Under the pieces are notes generated by a model that saw nothing but the letters and a program-made list of their open reading frames with translations, made no database searches and was not told the origin of the DNA. 64,000 bases of DNA from NCBI RefSeq assembly GCF_003573695.1, contig NC_039365.1, positions 132,209,466 through 132,273,465 on the forward strand. The letters run 5' to 3'. Source of the stretch: Papaver somniferum (lineage: Eukaryota > Streptophyta > Magnoliopsida > Ranunculales > Papaveraceae). Numbering within the stretch: position 1 is the stretch's first letter; every line of letters begins with the position of its first letter. Of this stretch, positions 12,030 through 22,707 are shown one piece after another. The position numbers were made by a program, and so were the translations under genes.

Positions 12030-12800
12030 CATCATCACCGTCCAACTTAGCCAGCCTAGCTGGACGGCTAAGATCTTCTCTGGAATGATCAAAGAGGCTC
12101 CTACATGCACATTGACGGCCCGACTTTCCCCCTGCTCAATCGACCTGTCCACGACAAGTTCATAGAGCAGCAAATCGTTTGCCCAAATTAAGGCAAACAC
12201 GTTTGTTTCCAAAACCCTAATTAGGGTGCGGCGGTAAGAAACTGTTGCAAATCGATCGTGTCCGTCCAACTTGGCCAGCCTACTTGGACGGCTTAGATCG
12301 CATTTCGGACGATCAAGGAAGTGCACATAAGATCACCGCCGGCCCAACATTGTCCCCGTTCGATCGACTTACCTGTGGGAAGTCAATGAGGCAGCAAATC
12401 GCTTGATCGAACTAGGGTGGACGCGGCTTTCCTGAAACCCTAATTTTTATTTGCGGCAGTATGCTACTATCGCAAATCGATCGTGACCACTCGTTTTCGC
12501 CAACCAAATCGAGTGGATTAGATCTGATTTTAGATGACCCAGTAGATGTCAAGACGCTCACTGTAATATCTTCTTCACATATATCCAATCGTCCTACTCG
12601 AATCAGCGCACAACGCTTGAATTCGATCAGTTAAAACAGGGTGGCCGCGCGGCCACCAAACCCTAAATCAGCGACAGTTGATCGCTGTTTCAAAGCCATC
12701 TCGTCCGTCCGTCTTCGCCGACTTGGCCGGACGGCTTAGATTGAGTATTAAGCAATATATGGTGCGTGTCAATGATCACCGACCACCCCCCTTACGCAAG
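12030..12800. repeat. Degenerate tandem repeat, about 230-base unit
   Basis: Four diverged copies start near 12030, 12250, 12480 and 12700. Each contains a version of CCGTCCAACTTAGCCAGCC then GGACGGCTTAGATC, followed by GATCA and a CCGGCCC-type block. Internal subrepeats of this kind are also seen in the related LTR further right. Confidence 0.5.
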
Positions 12801-13347
12801 GAATAATCGACTAAGAAATAACTCATCCCTGGAGCTACCAAACGATTGCCCAAACATGTCCGGTCACGCTCTTCTTTTGAGACGATCGACTCGCGACTAA
12901 CTTAAACGAGCTTTAAAACAACGATGCTTCATCGACTATTTTGAGCTGCTTAAAAGCGATGCTTCACGTGCATCGAGTATAAACGATATCTTATATCGGC
13001 TTCACAAACAACTTAGTTGTTTAACCTAATAGTGTAACGTGCTATTCTTTACGGCAAGTCCCATGACTTGACCCACTTACTCGAGAAATCAAACGTGTCA
13101 CAAACTAGGGGATGCTCACTGGGTATTGGTCTGGCAGTTTATAGTGTGCGGCGTGCAACGCGCCCATTACGAGAAAATGTTAGGAAAAGACAGATGGTCA
13201 GCAGTAATGAGAGTAGTGGGTGGAAGAGTGACCGATTTTCCCCCATAGTGGAAACGTGGCGATCACCACCACCTACACAACCCCACTACTCCATTACTCA
13301 ATCTCCTCCACTTCCTACGAGATCAGATGTTTACGCTCAATGACTTG

Positions 13348-13355
13348 TATAAATA
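13348..13355 (+). promoter_or_regulatory. TATA box of the LTR-like sequence
   Basis: TATAAATA followed by GGCTTTCAG. The equivalent box in the related solo LTR is at 41119, at a similar distance from the end. Confidence 0.5.
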
Positions 13356-13733
13356 GGCTTTCAGCCTATGTCACCAATACGAATAACGCAAGTGTTAACA
13401 CAAATATCCAGAAACCTTCAAGAGCTGATAGATTCCATTCTGAATGCCAGCTCAAGATTCTGATACAAGTCATAAACAACCACACTTTCATAATTCAACA
13501 TTCTGATCTCAAAGACCTTATTCGCTTCCCTCCCTAAGATCAACCCTTCTCCTTCACTTTGTGACCAAATTGAATCTGGAACGGCCATTTCTTGGTTTAG
13601 GCCAGAGTCTTACCGATTGATCTCTCGAATCTAAAGTACTCCCGCGCAGTGCATTGTTTAGGGTTTTAATTCGTTTCTCATCAACACACCTAAAATTACC
13701 AAAAACAGCAGAAACGGTTTTCACCCTCAAACA

Positions 13734-14801
13734 CACTCCCCCTTAGTCAATACTTCTTCTCAACACGAAAACCACTCCCTCTTACATAATGATCCGAAAA
13801 CCATATGTATTTGTAATATGAACTACATATTAATTCTCCCCCTTTTTGTCAATAAAATTGGCAAAGGTACGAAAACGGGATCCTAATTAAATTTTCATGG
13901 AGATACTTCAAGACCAAAGAAAATCACATATCAACTTTTTTAGATGCAATCATATAGCCGAAGCTAAATGCATTCATCACGGAGTTTATAAAGATACAAG
14001 ATAACTCCTCAAAATTCCACAGCCGCGCTCCCCACAAAGATAAGGAAATTAAGTGCAAGTTCAAAAGAAATCTCCCCCATTTTATGTCATTCCCGAAAGA
14101 ACAACAAGAGCGACTTTACTTTTACAAGAAAAGAAGGATTTCTTTGGACACCAAAAACCACAAAATGATTTTGTATCCAAAATTCTCAATTAAACTAACC
14201 ACAAGAGAACCCATGATTAATTTAATTGGAATACTCAACCAAAATAACCACAAATGATCTATGATTAGTTTAGTTGGAAATTCTCACACAAGAAGACTTA
14301 TGGAGCCGCACAATATACAATAAAATATGGATCATGCAAAGATCAATACTGTGAAATATACAAGAATTCATTCTATCTTGATCACTATTTGCACAATGGC
14401 ATAGAATAGACATAATCCTTGTAAACAAAAGATTTTAACCTATCTCCCATCAAAGAATTGACAATATAGGCTTAACTTTTGTTATGTCAAGAAGTTCATC
14501 GATCTTGTATCAATATTTGCATATCGACATAAAAACGAGATAACTTTTGACACTGTATGGGACAATAATAGTTCACGGACGCAAACACACATATCCCATA
14601 ACATATTGCAATATATAAAATCATAAAGATTAATACTGCAAAAATCATCTTCCAAACCAACTTTAGAATTTAAACAAATAAATCTAAAAACAAGAAGATG
14701 AAAACGTTGGACATAGCTATGTGTTCTCACAATAATGGCTATTCCAAACCCTAGTTATTCTTATAAACATAATAAGAAAAAAATTCTTATCCGAAGATTT
14801 A
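13734..14801 (-). other. 3' non-coding region of element A2
   Basis: Reverse complement of sequence that also lies between the second ORF and the polypurine tract in the other family-A copies (about 21300-22440, 35560-36720 and 61450-62570). It is AT-rich, with G-rich purine blocks seen as CCCCCTT on the plus strand near 13735 and 13840. No conserved protein. Confidence 0.7.
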
Positions 14802-15171
14802 CTAGACATTAAGATCTTTGAAAAATTCCTTGTCATCCCCGAACTCCTTGTCGTCAAAAGCCATTGGAACATATGGTTCATGGAGGAAGAAGTCAATACC
14901 AATAAACCTTCTTGGATGATGATGTCGAACCAGGGCCTTCTGAATTTTTAACGGTCTTAAAACACAAGACTTTATTTGTTGAATCCTTTTTCTTGCCAGC
15001 TTCAACTCTTCAAGAACATCATAAAAATTCTGAGAGTTTGAAGGAACAACTCTTGGCTTCCTCACATTCCTTCTTTTTCTTTTTCAAGTCGGAGGAAATT
15101 GAGATTTCTCTTTTCCTTAGTGATTGATGGCTTAACAGTCATGTTGATATCTTTTCCATCAGAAGACATGA
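14802..15171 (-). pseudogene. Second ORF of element A2
   Basis: Starts near 15171 with MSSDGKDINM and continues, after a frame change near 15070-15100, into a basic then acidic segment (KPRVVPSNSQNF, DVLEELKLARKRIQQI, ending FGDDKEFFKDL). Parts look helical. It occupies the same place as the small ORFs at 20992-21264, 35127-35539 and 61043-61417. I recognise no domain. Broken by at least one frameshift. Confidence 0.45.
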
Positions 15172-15535
15172 TGCTTGGAGTACCCTTATGCAACCGGTTT
15201 TGTGAGAGGAATTCACAATCTCAACAAGCAGTCTTATGATATAAAGAATATCAGAGAAGGGAAAAGGAATGTAAGGTTTCGAAACCTTTAAACAGGTTCA
15301 TACATGTCCAACTTACAACCCTATGAAGAGTAGAATTGTCGATAATAACCCTCTACTTTTGGCAAACTCAGACTCTTCCAATATCAACAGTGATATGGAG
15401 GAATTCCAAAAACCAAACAATACAAAGCTAAAAAAAAAAACTAAGAAAAAATTTATTTTTTAAAGCCTGAAGTGTGCAAGATCTTGTTTTTTTTTTTGAA
15501 CAGGCACATGAGACAAGATGTACAAAACAACACAA

Positions 15536-16797
15536 TCAAGTTGTGCTGTGGTGAACAACAATCTGTCCACCATGACCCTTTTGGTCGGAATTCATGGAAC
15601 TCTGCCTTCCCTTATGTTTAGACCATGTTTTTTTCTCTAATGGTCTAAATCTATCTTTGGAAACTAATTTCTTCGACGAAGATAAGATCTTACATACCTC
15701 AGCTGTTTTCTCCGCTAACTTAAGCTTGGTAGCTAGACGATCTGCTCTTCGTTGAAGTTTGTTGACATATCTCATCTTGTATTTGTACTTGAAACACTTT
15801 GAAAGTTCATGACCCTTGAGAGAAAAATAGGAGCATGTCAACGCATAAGATGATTCAGGCGCCTGTGAAGTGCAAGCTGCTAGGCATAAAGTAGATCCTG
15901 AAACATTAAACATAGAGTTTCCAAAAGAAGGGTCAATTGATTCTTCCATCTTGATTGGGTTCTCTTCTAAAATATTATCAAGATTGATGTATGTATTGAT
16001 ACAATTATCAAAATCAATATTTTCACATAGAAGAGCAACACTTGATTTCTTGTCTTCATCAGAATCATAAATGTTAGACATCTCATCAAGTGTTACAGCA
16101 AGACATTTGTTCCCAATGTATTTTTTACGATTTGGACACTCGTTTGCAAAATGACCAAACCCTTTAAACTTAAAGCACTGAGGCATATCCTCGTCATCAG
16201 TTTCATCCGTGTCCCTGTTTTTAGGAGGAATACGATTATGAGGTTTGACTGATGATTTTGGCTTATCTTTGGAGAACCGTTACTTCTCTTCAACATAAGA
16301 TCCCTAAACTGTCTTGTGATCATGGAGACTGATTTGTCAAGATCTTCATCTGATGAATCCGTCTCAGAGTGATCATCTTCAAAGATATACACATATTTAC
16401 TTTTATCAAGTAATTTTGTGTCTTTTAGTGCTTTGAACGCAACATCCTTGGATTTAGATGAGTGTTCATGATCAAAGATCTTAAGCTTACCAACCAACGT
16501 ATTTATGGAAAGATTATCCAGGTTATTTCCCTTAACGATGGCATGCTTCTTAGAATCGTATCTAGATGGCAGCGATCTGAGAATTTTCATCACAATATCC
16601 TTTTCAGGAATAGTCTTACCCAATGCAACAGATGCATTAAAAATTTCAGACACTTTGTGATTAAACTCATCAAATGAATCTTCATATGCCATACGAAGGT
16701 TCTCCCAATCGGAATTAAGGTTTTGAAGCATAGCTTCCTTTTCACTGGTATTATATTCGAATACGGTTTCTAAGATATCCCACGCCTCTTTAGATCT
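15536..16797 (-). pseudogene. Gag of element A2, central and C-terminal part
   Basis: 16797-16280 continues the Copia gag (UBN2-type) domain: AWDILETVFE, LRMAYEDSFDEFNHKV, then ILRSLPSRYDSK. After a frameshift near 16280, the frame 16186-15536 has a zinc-knuckle-like motif (QCFKFKGFGHFANEC) and a second one (CSYFSLKGHELSKC), each with Phe where the second Cys belongs. Acidic and basic tails follow. The N-terminal part is at 25073-25335, on the far side of element A1. Gag would package element RNA. Confidence 0.8.
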
Positions 16798-19155
16798 TGT
16801 TAGAGCGTTTCTCGGTCGAACTCGCATGCGTTGCTATCTCAAGCATGTTTGTCAATGTTAGTGATCAAAACTATAAGTCTTGATTTCTAGTATACTATAG
16901 CTAAGTCTCGGACTAGGATAAAAAGTGTAGTTGAGCTCAAGAACTCCATGGCGATTCATCATACAAGATGAAGAACTACTCAAGGAACCGGTGGAACTTC
17001 ATTAACAAAAAGGTATGTGGATACTTGAGCTTATCTATCACTCAAAAGTCTATCTACTTTATCTCCTACTTTGAGACAAAAGTCATTTTGCTATATAGTC
17101 TTTGATTATACACATTTGGTATTTCGAGCCGAGTATATCTAGCCTATCTATATCTCGAAATATGTGTTGGTAAGGTTTCTCTTCAACCAAGTTTATCTTT
17201 ACCTAGTGACTAAAGTCATGTTATGTTTCAATCACTTTGAAAATTGCTTTGACGAGAAATGGTGTAACAACCATATAACGTCCTCTAAGAATGTTTTAAT
17301 GATTGAAATGAGAGTTTAGATTATATAACCAATGGTGGACATAAGCATTGTTGTGGAAACAAATATATGTATAAGTCATTATTCCTTGAACCAAAGTTTG
17401 CGAACTTTGTTGATCAAGAGAAACATAATGTGGCGTGAGCCAAGTCCGCGAACTGGCGGAAGTTCTCGATCCGAGAATTCTGCTGGAGTTTGTGAACTCC
17501 TTCCGGGAAATTAAGTCCGCGAACCCAGTCCGCGAACTTGAGTGAGGTTATATCTAAATATGATTGTTTTGAACTTATACTTATAAATACTAAGGAATGC
17601 AGTTTGCAAACCGTGGCTATAAAGTTCATGAACCGATTCAAGTGAATCAAATCATTTTTTCTTCAATTGTGTCTTGTGTAGTTACATAAGATTTCCTTGC
17701 AATTGAACAACTCTCTAACTAGTTCATATGAGTCATTTGAACTAGTTATGGTGAAGAATAATATGGTTGATATGGAAGTGATCATATGGCTAACCATTTG
17801 GTTAACTATTGTTGAAACAACTAATGCATATGTTTGGGTACGGTTACACAAATCTAGAAACGTGCATTTCATTTGTGTGTAACAAGCTAAGTTTTCGATC
17901 TAACTGTTGAAAGATATTAGCTTGAATCTAATCATGTTTTCATCTAACGGTGAATATTGAATGCTTTGTTACTAAGTTAACATTGATTGAAAACCCTGAT
18001 TTGAAAGACTATATAAGGTGAACTCTAGCATCTGTGCAAAACTAATCCCCACACCTTACGTGTGATACTAGTTTGTTTGTTAGAGTCGATTCTCCTTTAA
18101 CCTTTGGTTTTCTTATTCTAAAACCAGGTTAACGACTTAAAGACTTCATTGGGATTGTGAATCCAGACCGATACTACTTTTATCATAGTTGTGTGATCTG
18201 ATCTTGCATCTTCTATTGTACGAGTATAATCAGATTGATTGGCTTGAGATTTATTTCTCCGATAGGAAAGATATAAAAAGTAATCACAAACATCTTCGTC
18301 TCGTTGTTTGTGATTCCGCAACATCTTGTTTCGCTACCATACGATTAAGATTGTTGTGAGGTTATTGATAACTCTAGGATGTTCTTCGGGAATATAAGAC
18401 CGGATTATCAATTGGTTCCTGTTCACCTTGATTTATCAAAAGACGAAGCAAAAACTTTAGGGTTTATCTGTGGGAGACAGATTGACCCTTTCAAGTCTGT
18501 GTGAGGCAGATTTTTTTGTTTCCAAGTCTTCGTCTTTGGGTTGTAGCAACTCTTAGTTGTGGGTGAGATCAGCTAAGGGAATCAAGTGCGTAGTATCATG
18601 CTGGGATCAGAGACGTAGGGTGCACAACTGTACCTTGGATCAATGTGAGATTGGTTGGGGTTCAACTACAGTCCAGTCTGAAGTTAGCTTGGTGTAGGCT
18701 AGTGTCTGTAGCGGCTTAATACAATGTGTGTTCAATCTGGACTACATCCCGGGGTTTTTCTGCATTTGCGGTTTCCTCGTTAACAAAATTCTGGTGTATG
18801 TGTTATTTCTATTTCCGCACTATATTGTTTATCTTTATAATTGAAATAATACAGGTTGTGCGTTGAAGTTCAATCAATTATAATATCTGACCTTTTGGTT
18901 GTTGATTTACATTGATTGACACTTGGATATTGATCTTTGGTACCATCCAAGTTATTCCTTGTATTTGATTAAAGACTCGTTGATTTCTATTTTCTCGGGT
19001 AAAGCAAATCAAGAGAGAGATAATAACTCCTTGAGATACTTTTATCTAGATTGAGTATGACTGTCTAGTTGATTCTCTATAAAGTATATCAGAGTTAGTC
19101 CATACAGATTGCTAAGCGAAATATTGGGTGGTGTTATTAGACCCCCGCTTTTTTA
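16798..19155 (+). repeat. 5' LTR of element A1
   Basis: 2358 bases from TGTTAGAGCG to TTTTTTA. It includes iterated GTCCGCGAAC motifs near 17445-17540 and a TATA box at 18010. Short open stretches inside it, on both strands, recur in other copies only because the LTRs are homologous; they are not called as genes. Confidence 0.9.
18010..18017 (+). promoter_or_regulatory. TATA box in A1 5' LTR
   Basis: TATATAAG, followed by the conserved CTAATCCCCACACC leader seen in every copy. This places U3 at about 1.2 kb and R plus U5 at about 1.1 kb. Confidence 0.6.
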
Positions 19156-19157
19156 AT

Positions 19158-19172
19158 TGGTATCAGAGCAGG
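19158..19172 (+). other. Primer binding site of element A1
   Basis: TGGTATCAGAGCAGG starts two bases after the LTR. This is the usual Copia-type site complementary to initiator methionine tRNA. Confidence 0.85.
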
Positions 19173-19221
19173 AAAACACGTTTAAGACCTTACAAGTCTG
19201 TGTTTGTAGTGATCTGACTCT

Positions 19222-20247
19222 ATGGGCAAGAGCACCATCTATGATAACGCAACATCAGTTCAGAGTCATTCAGGTAAGTTTCAAAGTTCCGGAACTTCTG
19301 TGAAAAACTCTAATCCTTGTCCATCAACTGAATCCGCATTCAACTGGGAAAAATCTCTTGATGAACAGTTGGATGATCTTTCGGATGATAGTGATTCAGA
19401 ATACGGACAAAGTATTGATGAGGAAGTCTCTCAATATATCAAGTTGTTTGACCGTTCTTTGAAAGAAAATAAGTCAACAACCTGCTTGAGTAAATACATG
19501 GGTCCTCTTTGTCAAGAAAACAGAAAGTTGAGAAAACTCTTTAAAGGATATGATGGTGGATATAAACTATTACAATCTACCGTTAAATATCGTGAAGAAG
19601 ATGTGTGCACAAAAAAATCTGAATGTGATAATCTTTGTCGAAATCTCTTCGTGTTGAAAGAAAGACTTTCAGAAACTGAAGCAAGATATGACTCTCAACA
19701 AAAACGTTTTAATGACAAAGAGCGCAATCTTCTCGCCAAAGAAAAATCCTTGGAGAATGATCTTGTAGCTGCTCTTAATAAAGTAAAATCACTGGAAGAG
19801 AGTCTGAGTAGATTCAATTCTAGCTCTACAAAATTATCTTATATGCTTGGAGCATGTAAAGAACATCGTGATACACGTGGTCTTGGCTATAAAGGAATAG
19901 ACGCTCCAAAAGCTAGTAAGATCAATTTTGTTAAAGCTAGTGATAATTCTTCATGTGAAAATCTTTCGGAAGCTTGCAATGGTTCTAAAAACAAGGTTTT
20001 TGCTTCTTCTAAATCTGCTCACAAGAGAACGGTTAAAAATAATTCCTTTAACTGCTATTATTACGGAAATAAAGGGCATTCTAAGCGAAGATGTCGTTAT
20101 CGGTTGAGGAATGAGAAGCTTCATAACATTCTTGCATGGATGTCTAAAGAAGTTATTAAACCGGTATTCCACATTGTTGGATTAAAAGGCACTTTCAACA
20201 CTCAAGGAACGTACTGTGATAAGTCCTTTCTTAATTGTGTGTTCTAA
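19222..20247 (+). CDS. Gag-like protein lacking the UBN2 domain, coiled coil plus degenerate zinc knuckle
   Basis: Uninterrupted 341 codons from the ATG 50 bases after the PBS, the same place as gag starts in A3 and at 59337. The N-terminus (MGKSTIYDN) is followed by a Ser/Asp-rich stretch; the UBN2 region found in the sibling copies is absent. Residues about 90-210 are strongly helical (Lys/Glu/Leu-rich, for example KERLSETEARYDSQQKRF). Near residue 275 a knuckle reads CYYYGNKGHSKRRC, with Tyr in place of the second Cys. It may bind element RNA weakly or not at all. Probable role: residual gag of a non-autonomous element. Confidence 0.65.
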   Translation: MGKSTIYDNATSVQSHSGKFQSSGTSVKNSNPCPSTESAFNWEKSLDEQLDDLSDDSDSEYGQSIDEEVSQYIKLFDRSLKENKSTTCLSKYMGPLCQENRKLRKLFKGYDGGYKLLQSTVKYREEDVCTKKSECDNLCRNLFVLKERLSETEARYDSQQKRFNDKERNLLAKEKSLENDLVAALNKVKSLEESLSRFNSSSTKLSYMLGACKEHRDTRGLGYKGIDAPKASKINFVKASDNSSCENLSEACNGSKNKVFASSKSAHKRTVKNNSFNCYYYGNKGHSKRRCRYRLRNEKLHNILAWMSKEVIKPVFHIVGLKGTFNTQGTYCDKSFLNCVF

Positions 20248-20991
20248 ACGAAAAATGCCTACAATGGTAGAAGGAAGAGTGGAAAAAGAGTGACTGACCT
20301 TGTAAACTACTCTGAAAAGAAAAAAAAGGCACAAGAGAAAGAAAGAAAAGTTGAGTTCCTCATCTCTCCCTGAAGAAGTATGCAAATCCAAGACTTCCAC
20401 TCCATACTTCATACATATCAACAATCGAGTCTCAGAACTGAAAATCAGTGTAATAGACTCAAACGGAGTATCAAGAAAACATGGAAAGCAGTTGACTCAG
20501 GTACTCCTAATTTTTCTCTTGATAAAACTTCTTCATCTATGACAAGTAATTTTTCTCTAAATACCCTTGGAAAAGGAAAATAAGAAGTGAATATTGATGA
20601 GCAAGATGCTCATCTTAATATACCATGACTGCTTAAAACTGCATCCCTCTTTTAAATAAAGAAGAATGCTCATTGTTCTCGAGATTCTCATCTTGAGAAA
20701 GCTGTCAGGGTTGTATTGTGTTCATTGTTAATGATCTTTAAGTTTTCTTTCAGAATTCTTGCTCCTTCACCCTTCCTCCAAGTGTTTACCTCTCGGCAAT
20801 TCACACTTAAAATTGACTCATTCTTGTACAATTATGCTTCTTTTTTTCCCTTGTCTCACATGTGTTTTGACCACAAGTACACGTACATCGGACCCACACA
20901 GATGTCGTGGTTTCTAGGGTTTTTATGGAACGCCTTAAATACAATGTTCCATAAGGTCAAAACGTTCTACTGAGTTTTTTGTGTGTGCACA

Positions 20992-21264
20992 ATGGATGAA
21001 AGCAACAAGGATGATGAAGTCGAGAAGGGCAAGACTATTGAGTTGAATCCTGTTTACGTAACATGCTTTCATGCTGTTGATCATGAAAACAAACTACCAG
21101 TTCAGATATCACTACAACTGGTAGGAAATCTTCTTCGAGAATTTGAACTAGTACGTGAACAACTCGGAATTGCAACAGGGAAACTTGATTTTCTGAAAAA
21201 CGAACTAAAAAAGGCAACTGATGGGCTCGTCCATGTTCAATCTCTAGTTGCTGACAAGGTTTAG
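20992..21264 (+). CDS. Second ORF of element A1, small acidic and helical protein
   Basis: ATG at 20992; about 90 residues. The N-terminus is acidic (MDESNKDDEVEKGK); the C-terminal half is a predicted coil (LVREQLGIATGKLDFLKNEL). It lies between gag and the 3' non-coding region, with about 740 non-coding bases before it. No known domain. Every family-A copy in the window has a small ORF here, though the sequences differ much more than gag does. Confidence 0.45.
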   Translation: MDESNKDDEVEKGKTIELNPVYVTCFHAVDHENKLPVQISLQLVGNLLREFELVREQLGIATGKLDFLKNELKKATDGLVHVQSLVADKV

Positions 21265-22695
21265 GATGTTTTAAATCATGTTTCTCGTTGTTTTATTTTA
21301 CCTAGTAAATCTTCTTTTTGTATTAGTTGGAAGAATAACTAGAGTTTGAAATAGCCATTATTGTGACTACACATAGCTATGTCCATTATTTTCATCTTCG
21401 TGTTTTTAGATTTATTTGTTTAAATTCTAAAACTTTTTGGGAGATGATTTTTGCAGTATTAATCTTTATAATTTTATATATTGCAATATGTTATGGGATA
21501 TGTGTGTTTACGTTCGTGAACTTTGTTTGTCCCATACTTTGTCAAAAGTAAAGTCTTTCGTTGCCGATATTCATGTATTGATAAAAGAATGAATGGAATT
21601 TTGACACATATAAAGTTAAGCCTATTATGTCAATTTTTGATGGAAGATAGGTTAAAATCTTTTGTTAACAAGGATTATGTCTATTGATTGTTTTTATGCA
21701 AATAGTGATGTAAGATAAAATGAATCCTTGTATGTTTCGCAGTATTGATCTTCCCTGATCCATATTTTATGTGTATACTGCATTACTCCATAAGTTTTTC
21801 TTATGTTGAGTATATGAACGGTTAAGCTAATCATTTCCTTATGGGTAACTTAGTCGTAGCTCCGTAAGTTCTATTATGTTAAGCATTTTCAATTAAATTG
21901 ATAACTTTTGTGTTTAATTTGATTGAGTATTCCGATTAAATTAATCATGGGTTTACTTGTGATTAATTTGATTGAGTTTTTGGATATAGAAAATCATTTT
22001 TATGGTTTTTGATTTCCAATAAAATCCTTATTTTCTTTTGAAATTAAGGTCGCTCATGTTGTTCTTTGGGGAATGACATCAAATGGGAGGGAGTTCTTTT
22101 GAACTTGTGCTTAATTGTTAAATCTTGAGGGGAGTGCGGCTGTGGAATATTATAGGGGTTATCTTGTATCTTTAAACTCCTTGATGAATGCATTTAGCTT
22201 CGGCTTTATGATTGCATCTAAAAATAGTTGGTATGTATTTTTCTTTTAGTCATGAAATGTCTCTTTCGGAAATTTCATTAGGATCTCGTTCTTGTACCTT
22301 TGCCAATTTTATTGACAACAAGGGGGAGAATTAATATGTAGTTCACACTGCATATACATATGGTTTACGGATCATTATGTAAGGAGGAGTGGTTTCCATG
22401 TGAGATGGAGTATTGACTAAGGGGGAGTGATACATATCACCATAGTATTATTGTTGAAGTTATGTACTATGACACTGTATAACAATGATCGAGAACTATT
22501 TTTTCTAATTGTTATAGTTACGGATCTTCAACAACGGTGATACTGAACTTACAACCTTTGGGATCATTGGAGTACTTGGAAGTGACGAAGATTTCGAGTA
22601 ATGTTGAAGATTAGGCATGTGGAATAGGAGCTAGTAAAGTTTCTTTATCTTTTTTGTATTCCATATGGATTGATAGTTTTGTCACTAAAATTGAC
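21265..22695 (+). other. 3' non-coding region of element A1
   Basis: About 1.4 kb, closely matched by 35540-37023 and 61418-62864 and, reversed, by 13734-14800. The best conserved part is AATAGCCATTATTGTGA with CACATAGCTATGTCC just after the second ORF. Several purine blocks (AAGGGGGAG) lie at about 22320, 22380 and 22425 before the true polypurine tract. Confidence 0.7.
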
Positions 22696-22706
22696 AAAGG
22701 GGGAGA
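22696..22706 (+). other. Polypurine tract of element A1
   Basis: AAAGGGGGAGA ends one base before the 3' LTR starts. It is the primer site for plus-strand synthesis. Confidence 0.85.
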
Positions 22707-22707
22707 T

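Larger units (their letters stand above)
11650..13733 (+). repeat. Old LTR-like sequence related to the solo LTR at 37852-41559
   Basis: 13552-13660 matches 41355-41462 closely (shared GGAACGGCCATT, CTTGGTTTAGGCC and GATTGATCTCTCGAA), and 13100-13135 resembles 40880-40915. Both have a TATA box about 400 bases before the end. The right end (CAAACA at 13733) abuts CACTC, which continues family-A sequence, so an LTR inserted into element A2 is likely. The left end was not found; the start coordinate is only where similar sequence becomes visible. Confidence 0.5.

Noticed and set aside
17332..17882. Small ORFs (60-78 residues, both strands) that recur in several family-A LTRs, for example starting MVDISIVVET or MIHLNRFMNF
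   Set aside because: They recur because the LTRs are homologous. They lie upstream of the TATA box, vary in length by frameshift between copies, and have no domain.
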